48,023 nucleotides of DNA from an uncultured Granulosicoccaceae bacterium (GCA_938007995.1 CALLLW010000048.1:1-48023); one strand, 5' to 3'; counted from the first letter of the stretch, positions 35,700 through 44,587 are shown. The notes: a model not told the origin generated them from the letters alone. Translations and numbers: made by a program.

Positions 35700-36013
35700 T
35701 GTTCATTATTAATTGTCCGTACTGTGGTGACCGCGACCAGACAGAATTTTCCTGCCATGGTGAAGCGCATATTCCGCGCCCGACAGAAACTGCACAAATG
35801 TCTGATGATGCGTGGGGAAACTATGTTTTCTTTCGTACAAACCCGAAGGGATATCATCGCGAGCGATGGTTGCATACGCATGGTTGCAGACGCTGGTTCA
35901 ATGCGTTGCGACATACAGTCACCGATGAATTTGTAACAACCTACAAAATTGAAGATCCACGACCGCCACTACCCACTGAATCACAGACAAGCAGTGACGG
36001 GAGGCAATCATGA
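35699..36013 (+). CDS. soxD: Sarcosine oxidase subunit delta
   Basis: 104 residues, the usual SoxD size. INCPYCGDRDQTEFSCHGEAHI near the start and LHTHGCRRWFNALRHTVTDE later supply Cys and His ligands for structural zinc. DAWGNYVFFRTNPKGYHRERW is the family core. It overlaps soxB by 1 bp and soxA by 4 bp, giving tight coupling. Confidence 0.95.
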   Translation: MFIINCPYCGDRDQTEFSCHGEAHIPRPTETAQMSDDAWGNYVFFRTNPKGYHRERWLHTHGCRRWFNALRHTVTDEFVTTYKIEDPRPPLPTESQTSSDGRQS

Positions 36014-39000
36014 GCCAGTCACAGCGCCTGCCTGATGAGCTGCCTGTAGGCAACAGCATTGATAGAGGTGCACCGTTAACGTTTACTTTTGATGGCAGGC
36101 AATACACCGGCTACCAAGGTGATACACTGGCATCGGCGCTGCTTGCAAACGGCGTTCGCTTACTGGGCCGTAGTTTTAAATACCACCGCCCGCGTGGATT
36201 AATTGCAGCCGGCTCTGAAGAGCCCAATGCACTGGTGCAACTTGAAACCGGTGCCTATACCGAGCCAAACACTCGTGCCACCAGCATAGAGCTCTATGAT
36301 GGCCTGGTAGCCAAGTCACAGAACCGTTGGCCGACCCTGGGGTTTGATGTTGGCGCCGTTAACTCGATGGTTGCGCGCTTTCTACCGGCAGGGTTCTACT
36401 ACAAAACGTTTATGTGGCCCGCATCCATGTGGATGACCTATGAAAAGTTTATTCGCAAAGCGGCAGGGCTGGGAGTAAGCCCGGTTGATGATGATCCGGA
36501 TGTATATCACAGCACTTATGCACACTGCGATGTTTTGGTAATCGGCGGTGGTCCGGCAGGTATTGCTGCAGCAACAGCGGCTGCCAATGGATCAGCGCGA
36601 GTGTTGTTAGTCGATGAAAATAACCAGTTAGGTGGTGCACTACTTGGCACGTCAGACAACGCAGCCAGTCTTGCCTACAGAGATAAAGCTTTGCAGGCGC
36701 TTAAGCAAAACAACAATGTCAAGATACTCAGCCGTACCACGGTAACCGGTTATTACGACTACAACTATCTAACCGCTATTGAAAAGGTCACCGATCATCT
36801 TGGGCCGGGTAATGGTGGCGATGCACCGCGCCAGCGCTTTTGGAAAATTCGTGCGAAGCAGGTGGTTATCGCTGCCGGATCAATCGAACGCCCGCTGGTG
36901 TTTGCAGACAACGATCGCCCCGGAGTCATGCTTGCGAATGCGGTAGCCACTTACATTAACCGCTATGGGGTGTTGCCTGGCAATGATGTTGTGGTTTTTA
37001 CCAACAACGACAGCGCCTATCAGGTAGCACTGGATGCTGCATCTGTGGGTGCCACTGTCACTGTGGTTGATACCAGAAAAAATATATCAGCTGAATTTAA
37101 GGCAAGTTTACAGCAACAGAGTATCCGGCTGTTTGAAGGTCATGCAATCAGCTCTGTGCGGGGTGCTAAAGGAATTGAGTCTGTTCGGATTATGGGGTTG
37201 TCAGACGATGGTGAGTCACTCCATGGTCAGGCATGGGAAATTGTCTGCACCTGTGTAGCTACATCAGGCGGCTGGACTCCATCGTGTCACATGTTTAGTC
37301 AGAGTGGTGGCAAGCTAAAGTACGAAGAATCAATTGCGGGGTTTATACCTGATACTACGCGTGCAAAAAAATCCTGCCCTAACCTGTCAGCCGGTTCGTG
37401 CAACGGTGTTTTTACCACCAGCGAATGTGTAGAGCAGGGTGCTGATGCCGGTCTGAAAGCGGCTGCCGCTGCTGGTAAACCGGCAACATCAACCGATGTT
37501 GCAGCGTTTGCAGTCAATGAGACAGCTCAGGGAGCAATAGCCCCACTATGGCTGGTGCCAACGGTACACCCGGTCGGAGAAGGTAATTCAAAACATTTTC
37601 ATGACTTTCAAAATGATGTAACCGCTGCAGACATACAGCTCGCAGCGCGTGAGGGATTTGTTTCTGTAGAACATCTAAAGCGCTATACCACCACAGGTAT
37701 GGCAACCGATCAGGGCAAAACATCAAACCTGAATGCATTGGCAATAATGGCAAACATACAGGGTGTGTCGATACCGGAAGTCGGCACGACAACTTTTCGT
37801 CCTCCCTATACGCCATTAACTTTCGGTGCGGTTGGTGGTCAGGAATCGCGTGAGCTCTTTATTCAGGAGCGCAAGACACCCATGCATGAATGGCATGTTG
37901 CCAGTGGTGCAGTGTTTGAAGATGTTGGAGACTGGAAGCGCCCCTGGTATTTCCCGCAAACCGGTGAAGATATGCACGCAGCGGTTCAGCGTGAAACGCT
38001 AGCGGTACGCCAGTCAGTCGGGATGCTCGATGCATCCACACTCGGCAAGATAGACATACAAGGCAAAGATGCAGTTAAGCTGTTAGAGATGGTCTACACC
38101 AACAACTGGCAAAAGCTCGCCGTTGGTTCGTGTCGTTACGGTTTGATGCTTAATGAACACGGTATGATTTTCGATGACGGTGTCACCACCAGGCTAGGTG
38201 AAAATCACTACCACATGACCACCACCACCGGTGGTGCAGCGCGTGTGATGAGTTGGCTTGAAGAATGGCTGCAGACTGAATGGCCAGAGTGGGAAGTTTA
38301 TTGCACCAGCGTGACAGAACAGTGGGCAGTAATGGCGCTAAACGGCCCTAATGCACGTGCCCTGCTGCAGGAGCTGACAGATATTGATGTCTCCAATGAT
38401 TCATTCCCGTTCATGACCATGCGCGAGGGCACGGTGGCTGGTGTACCTGCCAGAATTTACCGGATCAGTTTTACCGGTGAGCAGTCTTTTGAAATCAATG
38501 TACCAGCCCGCTATGGCAAACACCTGATCGAAGCGTTGGCAGAAGCCGGTAAGAAGCATGAGCTGGTGCCTTACGGCACCGAGGCCATGCATATACTGCG
38601 TGCAGAAAAAGGCTTCATTATTGTTGGGCAGGATACCGATGGCACAGTCACACCGCACGATATGGATATGGACTGGATCGTTTCAAAAACCAAAATAGAA
38701 TACCTGGGCAATCGCTCACAACAGCGCACAGACACCAGTCGAGATAAACGTCCGCAGCTGATTGGCTTGCTCACTGAAGATCCAACGGTTGTACTGCCGG
38801 AAGGTGCGCATATTGTGGCTGAGGTTCATGATCAGCCGCCAATGCCAACCATTGGCCATGTTACATCCAGCTACATGAGTCCCAATGCCGGGCGGTCGAT
38901 TGCACTGGCATTGCTGCAGGACGGTATTAACCGCAAGGGTGATACTGTATCGCTGCGATTAATGGACGGTACCGTGCTTCAGGCGCTGGTAACAGACACC

Positions 39001-39039
39001 GTGTTTGTAGATCAAGAAGGAGCGCGCGTACGTGGCTAA
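36010..39039 (+). CDS. soxA: Sarcosine oxidase subunit alpha
   Basis: 1009 residues, normal for SoxA. Order: N-terminal 2Fe-2S-like fold (FDGRQYTGYQGDTLASALL, SFKYHRPRGLIAAGSEEPNA), nucleotide-binding domain (CDVLVIGGGPAGIAAATAAA; VVIAAGSIERPLVFADNDRPG), central region, and a C-terminal aminomethyltransferase-like half (GCV_T type: LDASTLGKIDIQGKDAVKLLE, IYRISFTGEQSFEINVP, GTEAMHILRAEKGFIIVGQDTDG) that binds tetrahydrofolate. It carries the folate-dependent step that captures the methyl group. Overlaps soxG by 8 bp. Confidence 0.95.
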   Translation: MSQSQRLPDELPVGNSIDRGAPLTFTFDGRQYTGYQGDTLASALLANGVRLLGRSFKYHRPRGLIAAGSEEPNALVQLETGAYTEPNTRATSIELYDGLVAKSQNRWPTLGFDVGAVNSMVARFLPAGFYYKTFMWPASMWMTYEKFIRKAAGLGVSPVDDDPDVYHSTYAHCDVLVIGGGPAGIAAATAAANGSARVLLVDENNQLGGALLGTSDNAASLAYRDKALQALKQNNNVKILSRTTVTGYYDYNYLTAIEKVTDHLGPGNGGDAPRQRFWKIRAKQVVIAAGSIERPLVFADNDRPGVMLANAVATYINRYGVLPGNDVVVFTNNDSAYQVALDAASVGATVTVVDTRKNISAEFKASLQQQSIRLFEGHAISSVRGAKGIESVRIMGLSDDGESLHGQAWEIVCTCVATSGGWTPSCHMFSQSGGKLKYEESIAGFIPDTTRAKKSCPNLSAGSCNGVFTTSECVEQGADAGLKAAAAAGKPATSTDVAAFAVNETAQGAIAPLWLVPTVHPVGEGNSKHFHDFQNDVTAADIQLAAREGFVSVEHLKRYTTTGMATDQGKTSNLNALAIMANIQGVSIPEVGTTTFRPPYTPLTFGAVGGQESRELFIQERKTPMHEWHVASGAVFEDVGDWKRPWYFPQTGEDMHAAVQRETLAVRQSVGMLDASTLGKIDIQGKDAVKLLEMVYTNNWQKLAVGSCRYGLMLNEHGMIFDDGVTTRLGENHYHMTTTTGGAARVMSWLEEWLQTEWPEWEVYCTSVTEQWAVMALNGPNARALLQELTDIDVSNDSFPFMTMREGTVAGVPARIYRISFTGEQSFEINVPARYGKHLIEALAEAGKKHELVPYGTEAMHILRAEKGFIIVGQDTDGTVTPHDMDMDWIVSKTKIEYLGNRSQQRTDTSRDKRPQLIGLLTEDPTVVLPEGAHIVAEVHDQPPMPTIGHVTSSYMSPNAGRSIALALLQDGINRKGDTVSLRLMDGTVLQALVTDTVFVDQEGARVRG

Positions 39040-39583
39040 TCCGGTTATAGCAACTCCGTTAAACGAAGCGGATTTCAGCATTGACGGCTTTAGTGTGGCA
39101 GAGCTCGATTACAGCGGTAAGATCAATCTGCGTGCTGATTTTGAATCTAAACATGCAAACCAGTCTCTCACTAAGCTGCTTGGCATTGACTGTCAATTAG
39201 CGCCAAATACTTACAAAACCAGCGGCGATACGAGTGTCTTCTGGCTCGGCCCTAATGAACGCCTGGTCTATACAAATGGTGATGTTGACGCAATGGTTAG
39301 TCAATGGCGCAATAAAGCTGGCTGCGCTGCTGTTGACGTCAGTGATTATTCTTCTGTGTTAAAACTCAGTGGCCCGAAAGCCCGCGATGTGATTGCCAGC
39401 GGCACCCCGTTTGATATACATCCAGAAGTGTTCAGCGTTGGCGACTGCACACAAACCCGCTTTGGCAACGCGACCATTTTACTCTCGAATCATAGCGAGG
39501 CACCGGAATTTCAAATCCAGGTGCGCTGGAGTTTTGCAGAGTATGTTTTTGAGTACATAAAGCGAGTTGCGCGTTACGTATAG
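39032..39583 (+). CDS. soxG: Sarcosine oxidase subunit gamma
   Basis: 183 residues starting at GTG 39032, with AAGGAG about 9 bases upstream inside the soxA end. Family features: GKINLRADFES, FWLGPNERLVYT, AAVDVSDYSSVLKLSGPKARDVIASGTPFDIHP, and FQIQVRWSFAEYVFEYIKR at the end. It completes soxBDAG. The GcvT-like fold is shared with part of SoxA. Confidence 0.93.
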   Translation: MANPVIATPLNEADFSIDGFSVAELDYSGKINLRADFESKHANQSLTKLLGIDCQLAPNTYKTSGDTSVFWLGPNERLVYTNGDVDAMVSQWRNKAGCAAVDVSDYSSVLKLSGPKARDVIASGTPFDIHPEVFSVGDCTQTRFGNATILLSNHSEAPEFQIQVRWSFAEYVFEYIKRVARYV

Positions 39584-39633
39584 TCGTAGTCTTTTGTGGG
39601 GCTTGCGCTCCACTGGTGAGGGCAAAAAACTGC

Positions 39634-39927
39634 TTACTTCTGCAAGCCTTCAGCAAGTTCATCCATTGTTATTGCCAGCTTAAAATCCCGCTCTGAAATA
39701 CCGTTGGCCTCATGAGTAGTCAGGTCAACAACAACTCTGTTGTACACATTAAACCACTCAGGATGGTGGTTGGTTTTTTCCGCAACCACAGCCACCATCG
39801 ACATAAAGCCGAATGCCTGCGTAAAGCTTTTGAATTTGTATTCTTTGCGCAGCTTATTATCCTGCAGTGACCACTGGCTGTTCTGATCCAAAAATTCTTG
39901 CACTGCCTGCTCGGTTGATTTTTCCAA
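39634..39927 (-). CDS. phhB: Pterin-4a-carbinolamine dehydratase
   Basis: 97 residues, the typical size. Active-site signature [16 protein letters not shown] (His-His-Pro) and [17 protein letters not shown] helix ([21 protein letters not shown]). It recycles tetrahydrobiopterin-type cofactors after phenylalanine hydroxylase, or acts in other pterin reactions; no phhA gene is in the window. Convergent with soxG, 50 bp apart. A link to sox through folate chemistry is possible but not shown. Confidence 0.92.
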   Translation of the reverse strand: MEKSTEQAVQEFLDQNSQWSLQDNKLRKEYKFKSFTQAFGFMSMVAVVAEKTNHHPEWFNVYNRVVVDLTTHEANGISERDFKLAITMDELAEGLQK

Positions 39928-40253
39928 TTGATGTGTTCCTTTGATGCTGAGCTTGTGTGTTGTACAGTAGGTTGTTGAAGTTGCTGATGATGTATGCCAT
40001 CTGGCGCGGACGAACCTTTAAAATGCAGCATACTGGACAATAAAAGCTTAGTCAGGAAAATCTGAGCGAGAAGCATGTTTTATGTCGGAGAAAGCGAGAT
40101 AGCCTGATGCTTTGGCTATATTTCTTACCTGCATAATACCTAAGCCTTTAACTGCGCCACAGGTTTAATACTTTATTATTGCATCAATATAGTTCACTGT
40201 TAGCTCCGAAAAAAACCTAGACTCAGATAGCAAGCCGATACGCAGAGCTGAAT
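39928..40253. other. 326-bp intergenic region before the cassette-like genes
   Basis: AT-rich. Contains the phhB upstream region on one side. A GTTAGCTCC sequence near 40199 looks superficially like a recombination core but does not fit. No gene, tRNA or clear repeat seen. Confidence 0.4.
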
Positions 40254-40622
40254 ATGATTCAAACAGTCGTTGGAAAGAAAGTCTATAGCGTTTGGCTCGA
40301 TATGTTACGCCGAATGGTGCCAATGGGAAGAACGCATAGGTTGTCAGTAGTGCTGGCGAGTATGCTTCAGTATACACAGGAGGTGGCATATGAGAAAAAT
40401 GAAAGCAGCGCCAAGGCACGAAAGCTATCTGAAATTTTTGAAAATAGCCACGAAAACTATATAGAAGGCGATACAAGAGAACTTGAAAAATTAGCTGAAT
40501 CAATTCTCAAGGATGCGGGTGTTAAATTTAAGCGGACAAGCGCCAGAGGGCACGGATATAGTATTGCCGTGGAAGCGGTAAATCACTATTTACATTGGGA
40601 TGATTTGCCTTGGGAGAGCTAA
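40254..40622 (+). CDS. Hypothetical protein in attC-bearing cassette
   Basis: 122 residues, no signal peptide or membrane helix. The C-terminal half (ARKLSEIFENSHENYIEGDT, LEKLAESILKDAGVKFKRTS, ARGHGYSIAVEAVNHYLHWD) looks like a folded domain. No family recognised. The stop codon lies inside the left core of an attC-like site, the usual arrangement of integron cassettes. The cassette start is not defined because no upstream attC was found. Confidence 0.5.
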   Translation: MIQTVVGKKVYSVWLDMLRRMVPMGRTHRLSVVLASMLQYTQEVAYEKNESSAKARKLSEIFENSHENYIEGDTRELEKLAESILKDAGVKFKRTSARGHGYSIAVEAVNHYLHWDDLPWES

Positions 40623-40733
40623 CAAGAACCAGCAGAGCGACGCACGCGATGTTCGTATGTGTGAATTGTCGTTCCTCCAATTTCATCACAAATACGCCCA
40701 CTGCATGCATCGCGCCTGTGGTTGGCGTTAAGC
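40618..40733 (+). repeat. Integron attC-like site 1
   Basis: 116-bp imperfect palindrome. Left core GCTAAC (40618-40623), right core GTTAAGC (40727-40733), which fits GTTRRRY. Next to the cores the arms AACCAgCAG and CTGTGGTT pair with one extra base on the left, the extrahelical-base feature of attC sites. Inner arms (CGTATGTGTGA with TCACAAATACG) also pair. It lies between a hypothetical gene and an HNH gene, as in a cassette array. Confidence 0.65.
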
Positions 40734-40755
40734 GAAAATAGGTGCAGTAGTAGGA

Positions 40756-41070
40756 ATGGTAAATAACTGGAACATACCAGCAGCTTTAGAGCAAGAAGTT
40801 TGGGAAAGAGACCAGGATTGTGTTTATTGTCGCTGTGAGTTCACTCCATACAAAGTATCCAGAAAGACGGCTGCAAGCTGGGAGCACATCATCAACGATA
40901 TAAGCATCATCACACTTGGAAATATTGCTTTGTGCTGCTGCAGCTGTAATTCAAGCAAAAGTCAGAAAAAACTCTCAGAGTGGCTATGTACCCCGTATTG
41001 TACGGAGCGAGGAATCACACCAGAATCTGTAGCTCCTGTCGTGCAGAAAGCAATTGCTAAAGGTGAGTAA
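40756..41070 (+). CDS. Small HNH endonuclease-like protein (cassette gene)
   Basis: 104 residues. HNH pattern: CVYCRCEF (first Cys pair, residues 22-25), WEHIIND (His motif), then LGNIALCCCSCNSSKSQKKL with a second Cys pair and the terminal N/K residues. Single-domain HNH proteins of this size are common in integron cassettes, phages and toxin clusters; nuclease activity is predicted, not shown. The start is 23 bp after attC site 1 and the stop is 6 bp before attC-like site 2, so it forms one complete cassette. Confidence 0.75.
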   Translation: MVNNWNIPAALEQEVWERDQDCVYCRCEFTPYKVSRKTAASWEHIINDISIITLGNIALCCCSCNSSKSQKKLSEWLCTPYCTERGITPESVAPVVQKAIAKGE

Positions 41071-41075
41071 TTCTC

Positions 41076-41206
41076 GCTTAACAAGTGGTGGCACGCGACA
41101 TGGCACGCGGCGTCCATTTGTGTGTATGGTCGCAAGCTCCCATTCTCATGCACAAATGGCCGCCACATGCTATGCGCATGCACTACGAGTAAGCGGAGCG
41201 TTGAAT
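41076..41206 (+). repeat. Integron attC-like site 2
   Basis: Left core GCTTAAC (41076-41082) fits RYYYAAC exactly. The right core is GTTGAAT (41200-41206, fits GTTRRRY) or a mutated AGTAAGC ten bases before it. The arms are strongly complementary: GTGGTGgCACG with CATGCACTAC, and GCGTCCATTTGTG with CACAAATGGCCGC. One extra G occurs in the left arm. Together with site 1 it brackets the HNH gene. Confidence 0.6.
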
Positions 41207-41264
41207 ATAAAAGCTTACGCATCGCTCAGAGACGTCAACGTGCCCTTTTACAAAAAGATCAGCA

Positions 41265-41702
41265 GTGCACGGCATTGTGGTTCAGTATGGTCACGTAGTG
41301 AATAACGCGCTTTTAATGGTGATGCTAGGCCATGTTTTTTGGACGGCGTTGCTGTACCTGGCATTAACTATTGTGAGGGCGCCGAAAGTATGGGGTTTGG
41401 GTGCTCAAGCTGATGGTAGTAATCCATGGGCTGAAATAGAGCCGAGGGTCAGCGCAAACCTTTCAAACCAGTTTGAGTGGCCACTATTTTTCCATATTGC
41501 CTGTGTCATCATAATGAGCGGTTCTGCGTCAGACAGTCCAGTATATGTTTGGCTGGGGTGTGTATTTCTAACGGGGCGCATTGCTCATAGTGCCGTTCAA
41601 ATATTAACCTCCAATATTCGGCTGCGTGGCCTGGTTTTTACTATCAATTTCGTATCAGTGTTAGGTATGTGGTGTGCTCTTGGCTATTCGGTATTCTTGT
41701 AG
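41265..41702 (+). CDS. MAPEG-family membrane protein
   Basis: Up to 145 residues from a GTG at 41265; a GTG at 41298 or ATG at 41316 is also possible. Four hydrophobic segments: LLMVMLGHVFWTALLYLALTI, FEWPLFFHIACVII, YVWLGCVFLTGRIAHSAV, LVFTINFVSVLGMWCALGY. The block NQFEWPLFFHIACVI and LGCVFLTGRIAHS is the MAPEG core (NxxExP-like and R in helix 3-4). MAPEG proteins are glutathione-dependent membrane enzymes. A GFA-type gene follows 58 bp downstream, also glutathione-linked. Confidence 0.75.
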   Translation: MHGIVVQYGHVVNNALLMVMLGHVFWTALLYLALTIVRAPKVWGLGAQADGSNPWAEIEPRVSANLSNQFEWPLFFHIACVIIMSGSASDSPVYVWLGCVFLTGRIAHSAVQILTSNIRLRGLVFTINFVSVLGMWCALGYSVFL

Positions 41703-41760
41703 CACAAAACAAAACCTCACTGATTAAGACACTTGCGAATAATATTCTGAGGATCGGATA

Positions 41761-42189
41761 ATGAACGGGAGTTGTATTTGTGGTTCCGTGACGTTTGAGA
41801 TAACAGGTGCGATCCCGGCTTTATACCACTGTTATTGCACTCTCTGCCAAAAGCAGGGTGGCAGTGCTTCCAATGCAGCCACAATAGTGTATTCAGATAG
41901 GTTTCAGTGGAAGACCGGTCAGGCCAAAATAAAAAAGTGGCAAAAAGATACCGGGTTTAGTTCTCACTTTTGCATTAATTGTGGGTCACCAGTACCCAAC
42001 GTATTTAAGTCGAGGTATGTCTGGATTCCTTTCGGATTAATGGACAGAGCTAATCCAGTGGCAAAGGCGAATTTGTGGTTGAATTCCAAGCCGGTCTGGG
42101 CAGCGCCGTTAGATCTGGAAAGAAATTATGATTCCGCGCCTGAGGATATAAAGGAGTTCGTGCAATATCTAAACGCAAGCGAACCATGA
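41761..42189 (+). CDS. GFA/CENP-V-type zinc protein (glutathione-dependent formaldehyde-activating family)
   Basis: 142 residues. Zinc motifs in order: GSCICGSVTFE (C-x-C), YHCYCTLCQKQGG (C-x-C-x-x-C), and HFCINCGSPVPN (C-x-x-C). These are the hallmarks of GFA-domain proteins, which are known or proposed to act on S-hydroxymethylglutathione or to be carbon-sulfur lyases. A GAGGA lies before the ATG. Neighbour of the MAPEG gene. Formaldehyde handling would fit the nearby sarcosine oxidase, though most GFA proteins have no tested activity. Confidence 0.85.
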   Translation: MNGSCICGSVTFEITGAIPALYHCYCTLCQKQGGSASNAATIVYSDRFQWKTGQAKIKKWQKDTGFSSHFCINCGSPVPNVFKSRYVWIPFGLMDRANPVAKANLWLNSKPVWAAPLDLERNYDSAPEDIKEFVQYLNASEP

Positions 42190-42690
42190 ATAGTGAGTCG
42201 TCCAGATATCCAATGAAAGGCAGTTGTGTTAAAACCAGCGTAGTGAAGTTCGCCGTCAGTTGAAGAATCGAAGATCTTTTACTTTCAGCTCCAGCGGAGG
42301 TCAAAGGGACCCGTATAGTCATTTTTTGCAGACCTGCTCTGGCGGTTTCGGGTCCAAGGCGTAATACTACTTTGATGACTTTTCAGTGTTCACTGCAGGC
42401 ATCGTGAAAATGTCGGCAGATATAGATAGCAGTCTTGAGCTTCTTAAGTAAAATAAGGATCAGGCAATAAGGCTGGAAATGCTGAGACATGGTCGTGTGT
42501 CAGTCAGTGGTAATACCCCAAGATTCATTGTCGTTGAGTCATAGAGTGGTTGTACGCACGAGAAGATACCTTATTTAAGTAGGAACAACCGCGCCGAATA
42601 ACAAGCGCTTGCAGCTGGGCGTATAACCATATTTACGTTGTTAAATTCGCAAAATGCGTGGCTAAGCGCGGCACTTCATACACCAGGCAC
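42190..42690. other. 500-bp gap between GFA and next small gene
   Basis: No convincing gene. AT-rich with short broken frames. TAACAAGCGCTTGCAGC near 42599 is reminiscent of the left end of attC sites, but a matching right end with GTTRRRY was not found at proper distance. Confidence 0.4.
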
Positions 42691-43023
42691 ATGTATATGA
42701 TGAATTCAGAACAAGTTGGGCGTTGGGAAATTGTCTCAATGGAGGTCTGGGATAAGGATTATATTGATATGGTTGAAACTGGATATGTTTCCATCAATCA
42801 GGATGGTGCGGGTAATTTTGTATTTGGTGCTGTGCAAGGTGAGATTGATGGGGCATATTTCCGAGGCTCCGCGCGTTATGAATTCAGCTGGAGTGGCAGC
42901 GATGAGGGGGATCTTGTTACTGGAAGAGGGTGGGTGCAATTTGAGTCTGATCAGCATGCCAGCGGCTTTATCTTTATACACATGGGTGAAGAATCGTCGC
43001 TTACATTAAGGAAGACAATATAA
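42691..43023 (+). CDS. Conserved small protein (VGRWEI / FVFGAVQG type), unknown function
   Basis: About 110 residues from the ATG at 42691; alternatives are ATGs at 42697 and 42700 or a GTG at 42658. Segments VGRWEIVSMEVWDKDYIDMVETG, GNFVFGAVQGEIDG, FSWSGSDEGDLVTGRGWVQF and GFIFIHMGEESS. I recall this pattern from short hypothetical proteins in many bacteria: a small all-beta domain with no known role. No signal peptide. Confidence 0.6.
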   Translation: MYMMNSEQVGRWEIVSMEVWDKDYIDMVETGYVSINQDGAGNFVFGAVQGEIDGAYFRGSARYEFSWSGSDEGDLVTGRGWVQFESDQHASGFIFIHMGEESSLTLRKTI

Positions 43024-43256
43024 ACGTTTGAAGGCCAACAACTTACTCTATTTCGTTTACTATGAATTCTCTTGCGCTGCATAGCCAATTATTCAAATGA
43101 TCATCATCCACACTGCGACTGAGATAAGTGTCAGTCTAGAGGGCTGCAATATCGATTTATGATACAAACGAAAATAAATTTATAAATCGGTATCTCTTGC
43201 TAAAAATCAATATTTATTGGAAATTGCAATTACTTGTTCACAAATGGGTCTTGTTC

Positions 43257-43493
43257 ATGGCGTCAAAATATCAAAAAGCGTTTATGCAGTTTCTTACGGA
43301 GGTAAAATCGATCGAGGATGCATCTGATGCAGTCTATGAGATGTCAGATGAGTTCGCCAATGTTGTTGTTCTGTCTGGTGAAATAGTGGGTAGAGAAACC
43401 AATGAAGAAATAAACGAGATTGGGCAGAAGTATGGATTGCTTGTATTGGCGCGATACTTAAACGTCGTTTTAAAGCGGCCTGAGATAAATTAA
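43257..43493 (+). CDS. Small hypothetical protein
   Basis: 78 residues from the ATG at 43257 (MASKYQKAFMQFLTEV); an upstream start at 43197 would add 20 residues of low plausibility. Acidic, helical, no Cys or membrane segment. FLTEVKSIEDASDAVYEMSDEF and VLARYLNVVLKRPEIN suggest a compact helical fold. Not recognised. Confidence 0.4.
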   Translation: MASKYQKAFMQFLTEVKSIEDASDAVYEMSDEFANVVVLSGEIVGRETNEEINEIGQKYGLLVLARYLNVVLKRPEIN

Positions 43494-43762
43494 TCACCTT
43501 GATCGGGGTGTCGTCCGATGATTGAAGAATATTCGTGAAAGTCACTATGGAGGATATAAAGCAAACGTAGTTACTAAACCTGTTACACGGTTTATTATCC
43601 AACAAGCATGATTAGAAATTCGGTAGGATACGGATTACAATTAACATTTAAGCAATGTAAGCCGTTGCGTAGTACACATCTAATCATCACTAATTTTGCT
43701 GAAAAAAAAGAAGTTTGTGTGTTATTAAAGTGAGTTTAATATCAAAAAATCAGAGCAGAAAC

Positions 43763-44044
43763 TTGGCTAAAATTAGTCTTAAAGGGTACATAATAGTTCC
43801 GGACTCAGCTCTTGAGGCAGTAAATGCTGAGTTACCGTTTCATATAGAGTCAACCCGAAAGGAGAGTGGTTGCCTGGTTTTCAATGTGACTCAGGATAAT
43901 CAGCACCGCAACAGGTTTAATGTTTACGAAGAATTTGTAGATCGGGCGGCGTTTGATCACCATCAATCAAGAGCTGGTGAGTCGAAGTGGGCGAAGGTGA
44001 CAAGTGAAGTAGAGCGTCACTATGAAATTAGTAGCGAAGACTAA
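43763..44044 (+). CDS. Antibiotic-biosynthesis-monooxygenase-type (quinol monooxygenase-like) protein
   Basis: About 93 residues from a TTG at 43763 (reads LAKISLKGYIIVPD), chosen because family members begin MAKI-like; upstream TTG (43715) and GTG (43730) starts would add non-conserved residues. ABM-domain features: GYIIVPDSALEAVNAELPFHIESTRKE, GCLVFNVTQDNQHRNRFNVYEEFVDRAAFDHHQ. The ferredoxin-like ABM fold occurs in cofactor-free monooxygenases such as YgiN. Substrate unknown. Confidence 0.75.
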   Translation: MAKISLKGYIIVPDSALEAVNAELPFHIESTRKESGCLVFNVTQDNQHRNRFNVYEEFVDRAAFDHHQSRAGESKWAKVTSEVERHYEISSED

Positions 44045-44119
44045 CAATAAACATAGTTTGATGCGTTGTGGGTCATGTTTCTCGAGCTTTCAAAATACAG
44101 TCTTTAGGGGGTAAAACCG

Positions 44120-44587
44120 ATGGCATTGGAACCTGAGTTTCTTGAAATACAGGAAAAAGGCATAGTTGCGTTGTCACGTGAGTTTACGCTCGAAACACGG
44201 AAGGATATTCCGTTACTCTGGAGTGAGTTCTGGTCCCGGGAGTGGCATTTGATGGGGGACGGGGAGGAGGCTGCCTATGGCGTTTCATACTCTGTGCAAC
44301 CAGATGGTAAATTCTCGTATGCGGTCGGATTAAACTTCGACTCTATGCCGGAGCCGTTACCTGACGGTGCATGTGTCGTGACTATTTCAGGCGGTCGCTA
44401 TGCGGTTTTTCGAAATCGCGGTCCGGTTAAAGAGATACCGTCTTTGTTCGATGATATATTCGGGCGATGGTTGCCGGGTTCTGATGAGACACAACGGGAA
44501 GGCGCTGTTTTTGAACGGTATCCATACGATGACAATGCGTCACCAGAAAACATGACTTATGAGATATGGGTGCCGATAAGTAACTGA
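44120..44587 (+). CDS. GyrI-like effector-binding-domain protein
   Basis: 155 residues with GGGGGT just before the ATG. AraC-effector-binding/GyrI fold: LEIQEKGIVALSREF, IPLLWSEFWSRE, YGVSYSVQPDGKFSYAVGLNFD, GRYAVFRNRGPVKEIPSLFDDIFGRWLP, YEIWVPIS. The standalone form without a DNA-binding domain may bind small aromatic or cationic molecules, as known for some GyrI-like proteins. It lies before the IS remnant in the small-gene accessory stretch. Confidence 0.8.
   Translation: MALEPEFLEIQEKGIVALSREFTLETRKDIPLLWSEFWSREWHLMGDGEEAAYGVSYSVQPDGKFSYAVGLNFDSMPEPLPDGACVVTISGGRYAVFRNRGPVKEIPSLFDDIFGRWLPGSDETQREGAVFERYPYDDNASPENMTYEIWVPISN

Noticed and set aside
40130..40215. Possible attC-like site before the first cassette (TTTAACTGCGCC ... 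GTTAGCTCC)
   Set aside because: Right core does not fit GTTRRRY and the arms do not pair.
42590..42670. Possible third attC site (TAACAAGCGCTTGCAGC)
   Set aside because: No right core and no matching arm at a proper distance.
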